64,000 nucleotides of DNA from Dipteris shenzhenensis (taxonomy: Eukaryota > Polypodiophyta > Polypodiopsida > Gleicheniales). The stretch lies in assembly GCA_047967505.1 (NCBI GenBank), contig CM106541.1, one strand, 5' to 3'. A program made the position numbers and the translations under genes. Shown here piece by piece: positions 21,280 to 33,439 of this stretch (within the stretch, counting starts at the first letter, position 1; each line of letters starts with the position of its first letter). Under the pieces are notes generated by a model. It was not told where the DNA came from. It did no database searches and saw only the letters and a program-made list of their open reading frames with translations.

Positions 21280-21870
21280 CTAAGAGACTGCGAGGGATTT
21301 GGCATTCAAAATTTCCTCTTCGACAACAGGTTTTCTTGTGGAGAGTCTTGCTAGGGATTCTTCCTTCTGGGCAGATTTTGGTACACAAGCATATAGCTCC
21401 GACAGTTTGCCGCAGATGTTTGGCTCCGTGGGAATCAATGCCTCATCTTCTTTGGCATTGCTCCCACACACGTGAGTTTTTGGAGTTCCTTGGGCAATAT
21501 TTGAGAACCAAATTTCTAAATGCTACTTTTGGAGAAAAAAAAAAGGCTTTTCAGGATTCACCCACCTAGATGGGAGTTTGATTTATTTTTCAATTGGATT
21601 CGCTATTGGGTACTCTGGACTCTATGGAAGGACAGAAATCATAGAGTCTTTGGTGATCCAACCTTTTCACTTTTCTCTTTTTTCAGCCACTCTTTGCAGC
21701 AATCCTTTTACGATTGTCTGCAAACTCAGTACATAGACAATGATGTACACTTGTTATATTTTGAGATATTCTCTTGATATATTTGGGCACTTTCCCCTTT
21801 TTGGGATAGTGACTATGTAATATATCGCAAAAGAAATTTCACAAAAAATGTGTGTGTGTGTGCGTATGTG
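21280..21870 (+). mobile_element. LINE D 3' end fragment (D3) with (TG)n tail
   Basis: ORF2 C-terminus: KRLRGIWHSKFPLRQQVFLW, GILPSGQIL, the zf-RVT-like CRRC...MPHLLWHC, LWTLWKDRNHRVFGDP, FYDCLQTQYID, stop at 21776. The 3' UTR ends 'aagaaatttcacaaaaaa' plus TG repeats (21849-21870). 5'-truncated at the gypsy junction. Confidence 0.8.
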
Positions 21871-22508
21871 TGATTATCAGGATTCGGCATCGTTGCCCTG
21901 CTTGGGTAGAAGTTGTGGATTTTCCTCAATGCTTGTCTTCTCTTCTACCTAAAATTGCAGCTTCCCTCGGTAAGGTGGTTTGTCCACTGCGACCCAATGA
22001 AAATTCGAATCGCTTCTGCATTTTGTGGGACACAGATCATCCCACTCCAGCTTCATATTCGGTCACTTTTAATAATGTTTCCATGGGGAGTGTCTTTTCC
22101 AAGCTCAAGTGGGGGCTGTTTGCATGTGCTTGCTTTGAATGCAAGCAATTTGGGCACATGGCTTCACAATGCCCTTCCCAAGCTCCACGGATGTCAGTGC
22201 AGGCTGAAATGGTTCAGCCTTTGAATAAGAATGCAAATGCCTCTTTTGTGGTTCAGCCTTTGAATAAGAATGCAAATGCCTCTTCTGTGGTAAAAAACAA
22301 AGGGGTCAAACAGTTTTTCTCTGTTCAAGACAAAGGCAAAGCCCCGGCTGTCTCAAATGGTAATGCTTCTCTTCCTGTGCCTTTGTCCTCTCCACCTCAA
22401 GGGAAGGACAAAAATTTGAGTGACGGATGGCAAACTCCTCGCAAAGTGATCTCCCCCAGGCGACCTTTGCCTTCTCGTGGTGCATCCTCTCATGAAAACA
22501 CCTGCTGA
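21871..22508 (+). pseudogene. LINE D ORF1 (C-terminal half) with CCHC knuckle, copy D4
   Basis: The reading IRHRCPAWVEVVDFPQC, AASLGKVVCPLRP, FCILWDTDHPTPASYSVTF belongs to the DUF4283-like end. The knuckle CFECKQFGHMASQC (near 22129-22170) has all ligands. A 39-bp in-frame duplication (VQPLNKNANAS twice, 22211-22288) follows, then a basic Ser/Pro tail ending SRGASSHENTC. This half would bind RNA. Its N-terminus is absent because of 5' truncation. Confidence 0.7.
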
Positions 22509-22689
22509 AAACTCTGGTATTGGCTTTACCTAGGCTGCTGTGACTGCAAATCGGACCTTGTTTCCTAAAGAGGAAGTTTTTGCACTTTTGTCCTCTCCTC
22601 AGGCTGATGCTTCATCCCAGGAAAGAGGCCTAGACATTGAGGTGGAAATGCAGACGTAGACAGCCCGTTAGTTGCTGTACATACCTGTC

Positions 22690-25105
22690 CCATAACTATA
22701 AATAGGCTTGATCATCTGAAGTGTGTTACTCTCAATGTACAGGGAATATGTGATGGTCACAAATGGAAAGTGGTCAGGATGCATATCAGCCAATTGCAGC
22801 CTGATATAATTGCTTTGCAAAAGCATAATCATCATACGTAAGCTGGTCAGATAGGCCATTTTGCTGGTTATGATATCTTCTATGCTGGAGAGCACTCCTT
22901 TTCTGGCGTGCTTGCTTTTTTTGTAAAGCACGACCTTCAACCTGTTGTGGCTCTCAATGATCGCCATGGTAGATGGATTATTGTTCAATGCCTTGTTCAA
23001 GGGGAAATTTTTTAATTTGCATCGGTTTATGCCCCCCAATCTTCATGCATAGCTATCCATGGTGACAAAATGCCTTCATTTGTGGTGACTTTAATAATGC
23101 CCCTCAATCGGGTGACAACACCTCAGGCCACACTCATATGTTGGCTTCTGAAACCAGGCATGGTATGACTTTTTGCTTCAGTTGCGCCTGGTTGATCTTT
23201 GGAAGGAATTACAGCCCATGTTTTTGAGCTACACCTTTCAGCATAATGCTCGATCTTCTTATCAGGCACACTTGGACAAATGGTATCAGGTTGTGATCCA
23301 CAGCATTGTGATGCCTTTACTGGTCAAATTCGGGTTGATCATGCTTTCACACATTCGGATCATGCTCCTCTTTGGTTGAGGCTTTCCTTACATGAATTTT
23401 CCACTGACAGATTGCCTTGCCGAAGGCTCTTGCTGATTAATAATAGTTATTTGGAGCATGCTGACTTTAAAGCCTTGGTCTCTGATGCTATTCAGCCTCT
23501 CTCTCGTCAGATATACATTGGTTTGAATTATGCTTGGCAGGCTTTTGTTGCTCGGGTGCAAGCAGTTATTCAGGATTATGGCAAATCCTATATGCAAGCC
23601 ACAAGGGAGAATGTAGCACATGCTAAATTTACTTGTCAGAGTTTGACTGAGCTTGCTCATCTTCACCCTTTGTCTTTAGAGAAAAGCATGCTCTTATGCT
23701 CTTCAATCCAATGATCACAGAAAGCTTGCTAAATGGGAAACCCGATCCAAACAATGGGCTTTTTTGGATAAAGGCTGCTCTTCCAAGCAATTTTTTAAGA
23801 GCTTACACTACAAAAGACAGACTGCCAATATCTGTCGGCTCCGGATGCCTGATGGTTCTTGGTCAACATCTCGTTCAGAGCTTGCTGATTTATGTGTGCA
23901 GCACTTCTCCACTCATATTGGACATGTGGATACTCTTTCTCCTCAGGTTGTGTCTGCACATCAGCTTCTTTTGCAGCATGTTCATCCAATTCTGTCTAAT
24001 GCTCAGGCTTTGGAACTTGAACATCCCTTCACTGAAAGGGAATTGTCTGATGCACTGATGGCAGATGGAAATCTCTAGGATGGGATGGTCTCACTGTTGA
24101 ATTCTTTCTTGCTTTCTGGGATCTTCTTAAATTCAAACTACTGCAAATGGTAAATGCAGCATGGCAAAATCAGCAAATGCCTGTGTCATGGAAAAAGGGT
24201 CTTCTCAAGCCGATTCCAAAGAAGCAGCTATGTGATTCACTTGGTAATTGGAGGCCAATCACGCTCATGCCAGTCATTTACAAGATCATTGCCAAAATGG
24301 TGGTTAATCATATTAAAGGTTATTTGCATGATGGGTTGCATCCCTCCCAATATGGCTTTGTTCCACATCGCCATATCACAGATAACATTGCCAATGCTTA
24401 TATTGGGATTGAATATGCCAAATACACGTAGCAGGATGTTCTAATCTTGCAGCTAGATATTGCAAAATCTTTTGACACAGTTCAATGGGATTTCATCTTG
24501 CAAACTATGCGAGCTTTGGGGTTTGGACCAAAATGCAGCAGGTTATTAATGGCTTTATAGAGATAGCAATGCGGCTTGCATCCTTTCTGGGGATATCTTT
24601 GATGAGTGGACTCTTTGTTGTTCAGTCCACCAGAGATGCCCTCTCAGTGCTTTACTGTATGCCATTGCTACTCATCCTATGCTACAATATATTGATCATC
24701 TTATGGCTAAAGGATCACTTAATGGCTTGGAATTGGATGCTAATCACAACATGGTGACTCAAGCTTAGGTTGATGATTCTTTTTTTACCCCGAAGAATAC
24801 GCCCCATGATCTCGGTGCCTTGATGCAGGCCCTTTCTGTTTATGGTTTGGCAGCTAGTCTCCATGTTAATTTTCAGAAGTCTAAGCTACTCCCTTTGCAT
24901 TCCAAAGACTGGCATAGTCTCTTGCCCACAGGGGAAAAATGTTGCTGCTTTTTTCGCAAGGTGATCAGCCTTGGGCTCTTATGATTAGATCTCTCGTCAC
25001 TCTATTTCTGCGTTTGGTCCTTGGCAACTCGATCAATGGGATTTCTTTTTTGGCTGCATTGATGGCGCTTTCCCTGGCTGCCCTTTTGTCTCCCGCCTGC
25101 TTCTT
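22690..25105 (+). pseudogene. LINE D ORF2 endonuclease and RT, copy D4
   Basis: Endonuclease motifs CVTLNVQGICDG, QPDIIALQKHNHH, GYDIFYAGEHSFSGVL, VYAPQSS, then HSDHAPLWLRL (near 23350-23385, in another frame). RT: HPFTERELSDALMADG, LGNWRPITLMPVIYKIIAKM, HPSQYGFVPHRHITDNIANA, LDIAKSFDTVQWDFI. At the active site (24766-24777) Tyr-Ala has become stop-Val before Asp-Asp. Compared with copy D5 the segment around 24920-24950 lacks roughly 370 bp. Confidence 0.75.
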
Positions 25106-26845
25106 GACTCCTGCTTCTTGACTAGAAGCATGTTCTTTCTCATCTGGAATGGAATGAACGGCAGTCTTTGTTTGGGAATTCTTTGAGAGCTGAAAGCATT
25201 CACTGGTCGAAAGTCTTTCAGCCTACCTTGGCTTTACAGGAACCTTGACGTTCCAACTTTGTCTCGTTTAAAGGCATCACCTCGGTTGCTGATGTTATAG
25301 ATGATGCTGGTACTATGCTTTCTTTTTCTCTGGCAGCCACTAGATATGGATTGGGCTCTCATTATTGTCCTTTGTGGCAACAAATTACTTCTATGCTTTC
25401 GCCTTTTGTTCCGATTCCTCCTTTGGAACTCCAGGACCAGCTGGAAGATTGGACTTTGACTTCTCTAGGGTCCTCTTCTCGTCCTGTGAGGCTATCTCAG
25501 ATTACTGTGCCTGCACTGTATAAAATCGTTTGCCTCAACCTTGGGTTTCAAAGAGAGGTGATTCTGTTTGGTGAATGCATCGCCCAGCCAAGTGGTGGAG
25601 GAAAAGATTACAACAAATTTGGGCCTATAAAGTACCGCTTCAGCAACAGGTTTTCTTTTGGCGAGTTCTTTTGGGAGTGTTTCCATCTGGACAGCTATTA
25701 GCTCATCGACACATTGCTCCTGGCCTTTGCCACAGATGTTCTGCTTCTTTAGAGATGTGTGTGCCTCACTTGTTTTGGCATTGTCCGTGTTCTCGTGAGT
25801 TTTTTTATCTGCTTCGATAGCGCCTGTGAGCTAGATTCCCATGTGTTGCATTTGAGAAGTTCTTTTGGCTATTTGAGTTTCATCCATGTAGACCAGAGTT
25901 TCATCTTTTCTTTATTTGGGTTCGCTACTGGGCACTATGGACTTTATGGACATATAGGAATTATAAAGTCTTTGGTGATCCTACTTTCTCTCTATTTGGC
26001 TTTTTCAGGCATTCTCTGCAGCAATCTTTCTTTGATTGCTTGCAGACCCACTACATAGATCATGAGGTCTTTTTGGCATATACTGAAATTTTCAGTTGAT
26101 GTAATTGTAGCACCTTGTTTTGAGGTTGCTACTCATATAATATAATCAATCAAAGATTTCACCCAAAAAATATGTGTGTGTGTGTGTGTGTGTGTGTCTT
26201 TCAGGTGTGAGAGAGAGAGATCAAGTGGTGTGTGTGTGTGGGTGAGAGAGAGAGGAGAAAGGACCTGCAGCCGTTGCTCTAGCCTTCCCATCAGCTCCAG
26301 AGCCTCCCCCAACCAGCCCTTTTGCTTCAGCTACCTATTGCGCTACATCAGAGCTCAAAAAAAGGCGATTTGAAGCTTCAAATACCTGCTGTACAGCCCG
26401 CCACACTTCCGTCGTAAGGTGTACGGCATGTACAGCTTGTCTTGCCTTCTTCAGGTTGCTTCTGTCAGTTGACTTCCTGCTCTTTGGGTCGATTTTATGC
26501 AGGGTTTGGTGCACGGACCGCCCTATACGCTGGTTTTGAAGGCTCTCTACTCCCCTTTCCTCTCCTCTTGGGTTTCCGGGTCCTATGTACTTTTTCCATC
26601 ACCAAAATCCTCACTCTTTTTCTGAAATTTAGTTCATCTGGAAATTTTTACTGGTTTTTTTCTCCTTGTCCTCTACAGAACTTGTTTTTTCTTTTCTCTC
26701 GATCCCTACATCTCTCTTTCTCCTTCTTCTCCTCACAAATACACTATTTTCCTCTTCTTTGTGGGCTGTTTTTTTGGGACTGTTTTTTTCTCTACTATCA
26801 CTTCTCAGGTACCTCCTTTTTGGGTTCCATCTTCTTCCAAAGACA

Positions 26846-27863
26846 TGGCTGAATATCCCTATGAAAAAACTTTTGAAAAGGATCGATCAGTTCAATGCAA
26901 AAAGTAAAAGTAGGCTGAGGGTCAGCATGACCCAGTGCATGATTTTGTTGAGGCACAACTGTTTTACGATGTCATGCATGAAGGATTTGCACACAAGGAA
27001 AGAGTGGAAAGACTTTGTTCCATCCGTTGGTCTCATGGTTGAAGTGGATGAAATTGTGAATCCAGTTAGAGAATATGCCAAAAATGTAGTTATTTTATTT
27101 TTCCCAGGTCGGATGCCACCTGCTGTAGAGGTAGGCAACTGGTTGACCTGCACACTGGCTGGCTCGTTTGTTCGGAAGGTACACTATGCAGCCAGAGGTT
27201 TTTTTGAGGTCATTATGGTAGATGAGATTCACAGGCAAATGCTTTTGGAACATTCGCCTCTCTTTTTTGGGCAGCAAATGGTGCATGTTTTGTCACCCAC
27301 ACGGGATTTTCAAGCTTTGATCCGACATCGATGTCCATTCTGGGTTGAAGTTGTAGACTTCTCGCAATGCATGGCTTCACTCTTGCTTGAAATTGCAGCG
27401 ACTTTAGGCAAAGTGGTTTGCCCACCAAGGCCCAATGGCAACTCAAATCGATTTTGCATTCTCTGGGATACTGATAATCCCACACCAGAATCTTATTCAG
27501 TCACAGTGAACAATGTTGACATGGGAAGTGCTTTTTATAAATTGAAATAGGGATTATTTGCAGGGGCTTGCTTTGATTGTAAAAAATTTAGGCACATGGC
27601 TTTGCAGTCCAATGAGTCAGCATAAAATGCCTCCTACCACTTTGCTTGTTCAAATGCCCATTAAGGATGCTCCTGCCTCTATTGGGATTAAAAATAAAGG
27701 TAATAGACAGTTTTTTGTGAATCATAATAAAGGCAAAGCTCCAGTGGTTTCAAATGGGACTGTTTCTTCCCCTTCACCTCCTGCTATTCAACCCTCAACA
27801 AAAGGACTGAAACCTCCGATTGATGGATGGCAAAGTCCAAGAAAAGTTATTTCCGTTCGATGA
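26846..27863 (+). pseudogene. LINE D ORF1 with DUF4283-like domain, copy D5
   Basis: From MAEYPYEK-like codons in one frame, the reading runs through VVILFFPGRMPPAVEVGNWL, SFVRKVHYAARGFFEVIMVD, MLLEHSPLFFGQQMVHVL and RHRCPFWVEVVDFSQC up to a TAG at 27548. The next part ACFDCKKFRHMA has lost knuckle residues (the Gly-His part reads Phe-Arg-His, and the last Cys is shifted). The C-terminal tail resumes as NKGNRQFFVNHNKGKAPVV and ends near 27863. A 66-bp duplication lies at 28008-28139, just downstream. Confidence 0.7.
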
Positions 27864-28193
27864 CCTCCACCCCCTCGCACTTGGAATGGTGCATCTTCTA
27901 GTGGAAACTCCCCAGAGGTCAATTCAGGAATTGGGATCACATGGGCTGCAGTGACAGCTAGCAGAACCCTCTTCCCTGAAGAAGAGGTTGCTGCTTTGCT
28001 GTCCACTCCTCAAGCGGATATTTCTTCTCAGGGAAGAGGCCCTGACCCTGAGGTAGAAATACAGGGTTGACATCCTCAAGCGGATATTTCTTCTCAGGAA
28101 AGAGGCCCTGACCCTGAGGTAGAAATACAGGGTTGACATCCTAAAGGTTGCTGCTGTACATAGCTGTTATTTTCCTATAAATATCTGTAAATA

Positions 28194-29233
28194 TGACTGC
28201 TCATATCAAATGCTTTACACTTAATGTTTAGGGGATGTGTGACAGTAGGAAATGGAAATCAGTATGGCTGTATATCAATAGATTTCAGCCTGACATAGTG
28301 GCATTACAAGAACACAATCAACATGTTTATGCAGGAAAGACAAGTCATTACTGTGGCTATGATATCTTCTATGCTGGAGAGCATTGTTTCTCAGGTGTAG
28401 TCTTTCTGATCAAGCATGAGCTTCAGCCAGTTATTGCTTTAAATGACAACCAAGGCAGATGGATTATTCTTCAATGCATCATTCAAGGCGAGGTGTTTGA
28501 ATTTGCCTCTATCTATGCACCTCAATCTTCTCGGGATAGAACTACAATTTGGCATGCCATGCAACAATATCCATGGAGATATCATGCCTTTATATGTGGG
28601 GATTTCAATAATGCTCCGCAACAGGGTGACAATACATCAGGACATACTCATATGTTAACCTCTGAAAGGCATGCATGGTCTCAATTACTGATGCATCTTG
28701 ATTTGGTTGATCTTTGGAAGGAATTGCAGCCTTTGTCACCAGGCTACACCTTCCAACATAATGCCCTTTCTTCTTATCAGGCACGTCTGGATCGCTGGTA
28801 TAGTGTAGCTCCGCAACAAAATGATGATTTTACATGCAAAATGTGGATTGACTATGCCTTTGTGCATTCAGATCATGCACCTTTATGGTTGAGGTTATCT
28901 TATTATGATATGCCAAATGATAGACTGCCTCAAAGGCGACATCTGATTGTGAACAATAGCTATTTGCAGCATGTTATTTTCAAGGCCATGGTTACTGAAG
29001 CATCTCACTCTCTGTCTTCTCAAAGCCATTTTGATATTGATAATGCATGGGATTCTTTTGTTTCCAAAATGCAAGTTGTAATTAGAGGTTATGGCAAGTA
29101 TTACATGAAGACTCTGAGAGAAACTGTTGCTCAGGCCAAATTGACTTGTCAAGACCTCATTGAACTCAGCCATCTTCATCCATTGTCCTTGCATAAGCAA
29201 ACAACACTATGCCAAGCCAGACACTGTCTTTAA
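28194..29233 (+). pseudogene. LINE D ORF2 endonuclease domain, copy D5
   Basis: APE-type endonuclease: HIKCFTLNV (stop at 28229) GMCDSRKW, QPDIVALQEHNQH with the catalytic Glu, GYDIFYAGEHCFSGVVFLI, EFASIYAPQSS, AFICGDFNNAPQQGDNTSG, DLVDLWKELQP, GYTFQHNALSSYQARLDRWY and HSDHAPLWLRLS with the catalytic Asp-His. The main frame is open for 332 codons from 28235, the longest intact LINE D domain here. It would nick DNA at the insertion site, for which (TG)n is a candidate. Confidence 0.85.
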
Positions 29234-31017
29234 ATCAATGATCACAGGAAACTGGCTAAATGGGAGACTAGAGCAAGGCAAAGAGCTTTACAGATAAAGG
29301 CTGCTCTTCCAAACAATTTTTTAAAAGCTTGCATCAGAAGAGATTAAAATCAAACATTTGCAGGGTGCTTCTGCCTGATGATTCATGGACTACATCACGG
29401 TCACAGCTTGCTTCTGTTTGTGTACATCATTTCTCTCAGCAGTTTGGTTCTGTAGATCCTCCCTCGCAACAGGTTCTGTCTGCAAGAAATTCACTTTTAC
29501 AGCATGTTTCTCCTATTATTTCCACTACTCAAGCTTTGGAATTGGAGAAACCTTTTACTGAGAGGGAATTATCAGATGCAATCAAATCGTGTGGTAGATG
29601 GAAATCTCCAAGATGGGATGGTCTTACAGTTGAGTTTTTTCTAGAATATTGGCCTCTTTTGAAGCATACATTGCTGCATATGGTGAACTCTGCTTGGCAA
29701 AATCAGAAAATGCCAGACACATGGAAGAGAGGTCTTGTTAAACTCCTTCCAAAAAAGCAAATTTGTGAATTTTTGGCTGATTGGAGACCTATCACGCTTA
29801 TGCCAGTGATTTACAAGGTCACTACCAAAATGATTGTTGATCGGCTAAAAGGTTATTTACATGATGGGTTGCATCCTGCGCAATATGGTTTTGTTCTGCG
29901 TAGGCATATCACAGATAACATTGCTAATGCTTATGTTGGAATCAAGTATGCCAAATATATGCAGCAGGATGTTTTGCTATTGCAAGTTGATATTGCCAAA
30001 GCCTTTGATACTGTTAAGTGGGACTTTATTTCATCAACTATGAGGCATTGGGATTTGACACAAAAATGCATCAATTGGCTATATCAAGATAGTAAAGCTA
30101 CCTGCATACTTTCAGGGGATATTTCTACAACTTGGACTCTTGGTTGTTCTGTTCGGTAAGGATGTCCCCTCAGTGCTTTACTTTTTGCCATAGCCACTCA
30201 TCCCATGCTTCAATATATGGACCACCTTTTGGACACTGGCATGTTGCACGGATTGGAAATTCCTGGCAACCGTAGCATGATCGCTCAAGCATATGCTGAT
30301 GATTCTTTCTTTACTCCAAAAAATACTCAAAGCGATCTCTCCGTGATTATGCAGGCTCTTTCTACATATGGTTTGGCTGCTGATCTTTGTGTCAATTTTC
30401 AGAAATCAAAATTATTGCCGTTGCATGCTAAAGACTGGCATAGTCTTTTGTGGCCTGGGGAAATTGTTCCAACTTCTTAATTGATTCGATATCTTGGCTA
30501 TCCTCTAGGTTGGGGGCTCACTCGTTCTCAATAAACTGATTGGGTGCTCACAAAGTTGAGGGCAAAACTTGAATATTAGAAGCTTGCAACTTGGTCATTA
30601 CATGTTTGTTTGCGAATAACGCAATCCATTTTGATAGCATACATACAATTCTATCTGCCTCTCATCATGTTCACAAAGGCAGATCTGGTTTCCTTTATGT
30701 CTGCTATCATGGAAATTTTCTGGTGTTCAAAAAATGGCAAGAAAAGTCTTAGATTACTCTCTATGCATTGTCTCTGCTCTCCAAAGATGCATGGGGGACT
30801 GAACATACTCAATATTCAAATGCATATACTTGCTCACAGGGGGAAAATGATGTTGCAGTTTATGCAAGGGGATCAGCATTGGACTTTCATGATCCGCTCT
30901 CTTTTATTGCATATTGATACTTCTGCTTTTGGGCATTGGCAACCTACACAGTGGGATTTCCTATTTGGCTCTATTCAAGGCAAGAGGCTGGCCTTTTGTC
31001 TCTCGTTTGCTTCTTGA
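29234..31017 (+). pseudogene. LINE D ORF2 reverse transcriptase, copy D5
   Basis: After a stop near 29232 the reading resumes as MHQKRLKSNICRVLLPDDSW. RT blocks in order: KPFTERELSDAIKSCGRWKS, LADWRPITLMPVIYKVTTKM, LHPAQYGFVLRRHITDNIAN, LQVDIAKAFDTVKWDFI, WTLGCSVR-stop-GCPLSALLFA (CAA to TAA at 30157-30159), AQAYADDSFFTPKN with intact YADD at 30292-30303, FQKSKLLPLHAKDWHSLLWP. The stops near 30478, 30532 and 30577 all sit at codons that related copies read as Gln or Trp. The frame ends at 31017. Confidence 0.85.
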
Positions 31018-31793
31018 TTGGAAGCATACTTTATTGCACTTGGAATGGAATGGTAGGGATTCTTTGTCGGGAAATTCTTTGATGGCTGAAAATATTTATT
31101 GGTCCAAAGTATTTCACCCTCCTTTGGCCATACAAGAACCCAAGCGTTCTTATTTTCTCTCTTTCAAAGGCATTTCTTCTGTGGCGGATGTACTTCAGGA
31201 TGATGGCACTCTTTCATCTTTTTCTATGGCTACTAGCAAATATGGTTTGGGAGCTCATTATCGTCCTTTATGGCATCAAATTTCAGAAATGCTCCAACCG
31301 TTCTTGCCGGTACCTCATTTGGAACTTCAGAATAGGCTTGAGGATTGGACTCTACATTGTTCTTCCTCTTCAGCCCGTCCTTTGAAGCTTTCACATATTT
31401 CATCAACACATTGCTCCTGCACTTTGCCACAGATGTTCTGCTTCTTCGGAGACTATGCCTCACTTGTTTTGGCATTGTCCGTGCTCTCATGAGTTTTTTG
31501 ATATGCTTCGACAGCGCCTGCAAGCGAGATTCCCATCTGTTCCGTTTGGGAAGTTCTTCTGGCTATTTGGGTTTCATCCATCCAGATCGGAGTTTCATAT
31601 TTTCTCCATTTGGGTTTGCTACTTGGCACTATGGACTTTATGGACATATAGGAATTGTAAAGTCTTTGGTGATCCTACTTTCTCTCTGTTTGGATTTTTC
31701 AAGCGTTCTCTGCAGCAATCTTTCTTTGATTGCTTGCCGACCCGCTGCATAGATCATGAGGTCTTTTTGGCATATACTGAAATTTTCAGTTGA
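31018..31793 (+). pseudogene. LINE D ORF2 C-terminus (zf-RVT region), copy D5
   Basis: Contains ISSVADVLQDDGTLSSFS, YGLGAHYRPLWHQIS and DWTLHCSSSSARPLKLSHI, then an internal deletion at about 31399 that removes the 'WWRKRL...PLRQQ' part present at 25580-25700. It resumes with the C..C...MPHLFWHCPCSHEFF finger in a shifted frame, YLALWTLWTYRNCKVFGDP and ends TEIFS at 31793. Confidence 0.75.
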
Positions 31794-31872
31794 TGTAATT
31801 GTAGCACCTTGTTTTGAGGTTGCTATTCATGTAATATAATCAATCAAAGATTACCCCGAAAAAAGTGTGTGT

Positions 31873-32149
31873 GTAGTGAAGCACTCTTAGTGCTATCTAG
31901 GACCATGACACAGGTGATGAAGCAGTAGAAGACGCCCTCTTTAGGAGGTGCCAATGATTTAGGAAGTTCCTATGATGTAGGGCTGATTGTCTTTGATGTA
32001 GGAGAGGTGCCTGTGATCTAGGCCACCCTCTCTCCCACTCTATAAATGAGAGCCTTCTCTCTCACAATAAATGGAACACACTTTTGGTTTATTCTTGTGT
32101 TCTCACCTCTTGTCATGATGCATCTCTTCTCTCCCACCACTTACCAACA
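31873..32149 (+). repeat. LTR2-family LTR, second copy
   Basis: TGTAGTGAAGCACTC to 'ccaccacttaccaaca', 277 bp, with TATA box 'ctataaatgagag'. It starts in the (TG)n tail of LINE D5. No PBS follows, so it is a 3' or solo LTR. Confidence 0.75.
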
Positions 32150-33079
32150 GTAATATTGAGGTGTTCTTCTGCTAATTTCTTCCACTTGGTCCATGATTCA
32201 CTGGGACAGTGAGCAGTGGGAGAAACTATATACAACCTATGGGATTATAGCTTATATGTGTTAGAATCAGCAATCTACACGAGGCAGCTATGAGTACCTT
32301 GGAAGTCCAGAAGTAGCCAATGGCCAAAGAGATTAAAACTGGCCAGAGAAGAGAATTGATAGTGTAAGGGAAGAAGAAAGGCAGGAAGAGGAGCAGATGA
32401 GAAGCTAGGCAAAGACATGAGCTTGCCTAACTGCTGCCACTACAAGCTCGCCCATAGTGTAATCCTGGAATAGTGGAAGAGATTTGGCAGACTCTTTACA
32501 CAATTCTTGTAATACCATTCTGCTTTACTGGATTTTTAAGAAGCCTCTTCCTCCCCTCCTTTTTCTTTCACCACAAATCAAGGCTTGGGTCCCATCACCA
32601 TTGCTCTCTTACTGGTCCAAGTCATCGCTTCTCCTATCAAGGCAGTGGATTGCACTACCTTTTTGATAGTTCTTTATTTTCCAACCTTCCAGCAAGTGTA
32701 CTGCTGGTGGTATTTTGTTGCATTGCTTTCTTCCTTTCTCCACAAGTGCCTTACTCCTTGAAGGTCATTGGAGCTGTTCAGCGTAAGCTATCTCTCACAC
32801 ACTTCTATGTAGCCCAAGCCCTTTGGCCCTCACACAAAAAGAGTCCTACCATGTATGAAACTGGACCATTGGACCAATATTTATCTCTTCCCCCGACACA
32901 TGCAATCAATGAGTGAAGTTTCTCATGTCTATAGTGATATCCTCAATATATCCTAGATCTGCCACATCCCCCACTCTTAATATCTAATTATATCATCTAC
33001 AATCTTATCCTATGATTGGAAATGACATCTAGATAACCACCAAGATAAAAGCATCAAGAGGATCTAATCTAAATAGCTT
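32150..33079. other. no recognised gene; region downstream of the CFAP44-like gene
   Basis: Mixed-composition DNA. A 147-codon plus-strand frame (32473-32916) shows no motif. Since the host gene runs leftwards and its last exon ends at 33080, this would hold its 3' UTR and intergenic DNA. Confidence 0.4.
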
Positions 33080-33184
33080 CTAGCAACGAGAAGAAGGATG
33101 GGATTTAAAGTGAGGATGAGCTAACACTCCGTTTAAGTCCAAGCAACAGACCCCCAGTCTTCTTGCGAGCTCCAACTTGTGGAG
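33080..33184 (-). CDS. CFAP44-like gene, candidate terminal exon (f)
   Basis: Acceptor 'gactttgcag' then an in-phase reading LHKLELARRLG...SSRC and a TAG at 33080-33082. The composition is unconvincing and a different frame of the same exon (VGARKKTGGLLLGLKRS, then TAA) looks more protein-like. Alternatively exon e is not spliced here and ends eight codons later, after DQVKLSL, at TGA. The true end of the protein is therefore undecided. Confidence 0.3.
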   Translation of the reverse strand, partial: LHKLELARRLGVCCLDLNGVLAHPHFKSHPSSRC

Positions 33185-33304
33185 CTGCAAAGTCAATATG
33201 TCATATTACAGTCTCAAATTTTTCTTGAAGTGCTAACACACACCCACAGATAATTGAACAGAACAACCAAAGACATTCATGAAGTATCAAAGGGACAATT
33301 TCAC

Positions 33305-33439
33305 CTGATCTTCTGGGATTGCTTGTGGTTCTTTGATCAATGTAAGGACAGATACTCGTGCAGCAGGTGGCCTTTCCTTTTGTGCAATTGCTTCAGAAAT
33401 CGCAGCCTTGAAGGCCAAAATTAAACTCAGCAAAATCTT
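33305..33439 (-). CDS. CFAP44-like gene, exon e (45 codons)
   Basis: Acceptor 'aaaactgcag', donor 'GTGAAATTG'. Reads KILLSLILAFKAAISEAIAQ and KERPPAARVSVLTLIKEPQA, phase 0 at both ends. It follows exon d after a 76-bp intron. Confidence 0.75.

Larger units (their letters stand above)
21871..26197 (+). mobile_element. LINE D copy D4, truncated in ORF1, ends in (TG)n
   Basis: Starts in the (TG)n of D3, inside ORF1. It continues with endonuclease, RT and zf-RVT end and finishes 'caaagatttcacccaaaaaa' plus about 13 TG units (26172-26197). Many stops and shifts. Confidence 0.85.
26198..31876 (+). mobile_element. LINE D copy D5, most complete member
   Basis: Follows the (TG)n of D4 directly. It has a 5' region of about 650 bp with (GA)n/(GT)n stretches, ORF1, ORF2 and a 3' UTR ending 'caaagattaccccgaaaaaa' plus (TG)5-6. 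It is interrupted by stops and has lost about 190 bp in the zf-RVT region relative to D4. Confidence 0.85.

Noticed and set aside
21852-21870. ORF start MCVCVCV
   Set aside because: This is the translated (TG)n tail; the real sequence begins inside ORF1 after it.
26442-26852. 136-codon Phe/Ser-rich frame
   Set aside because: Lies in the 5' region of LINE D5; low complexity and no homologue among the other copies.
32473-32916. 147-codon plus-strand ORF
   Set aside because: No motif, hydrophobic low-complexity composition, no splice or homology support.
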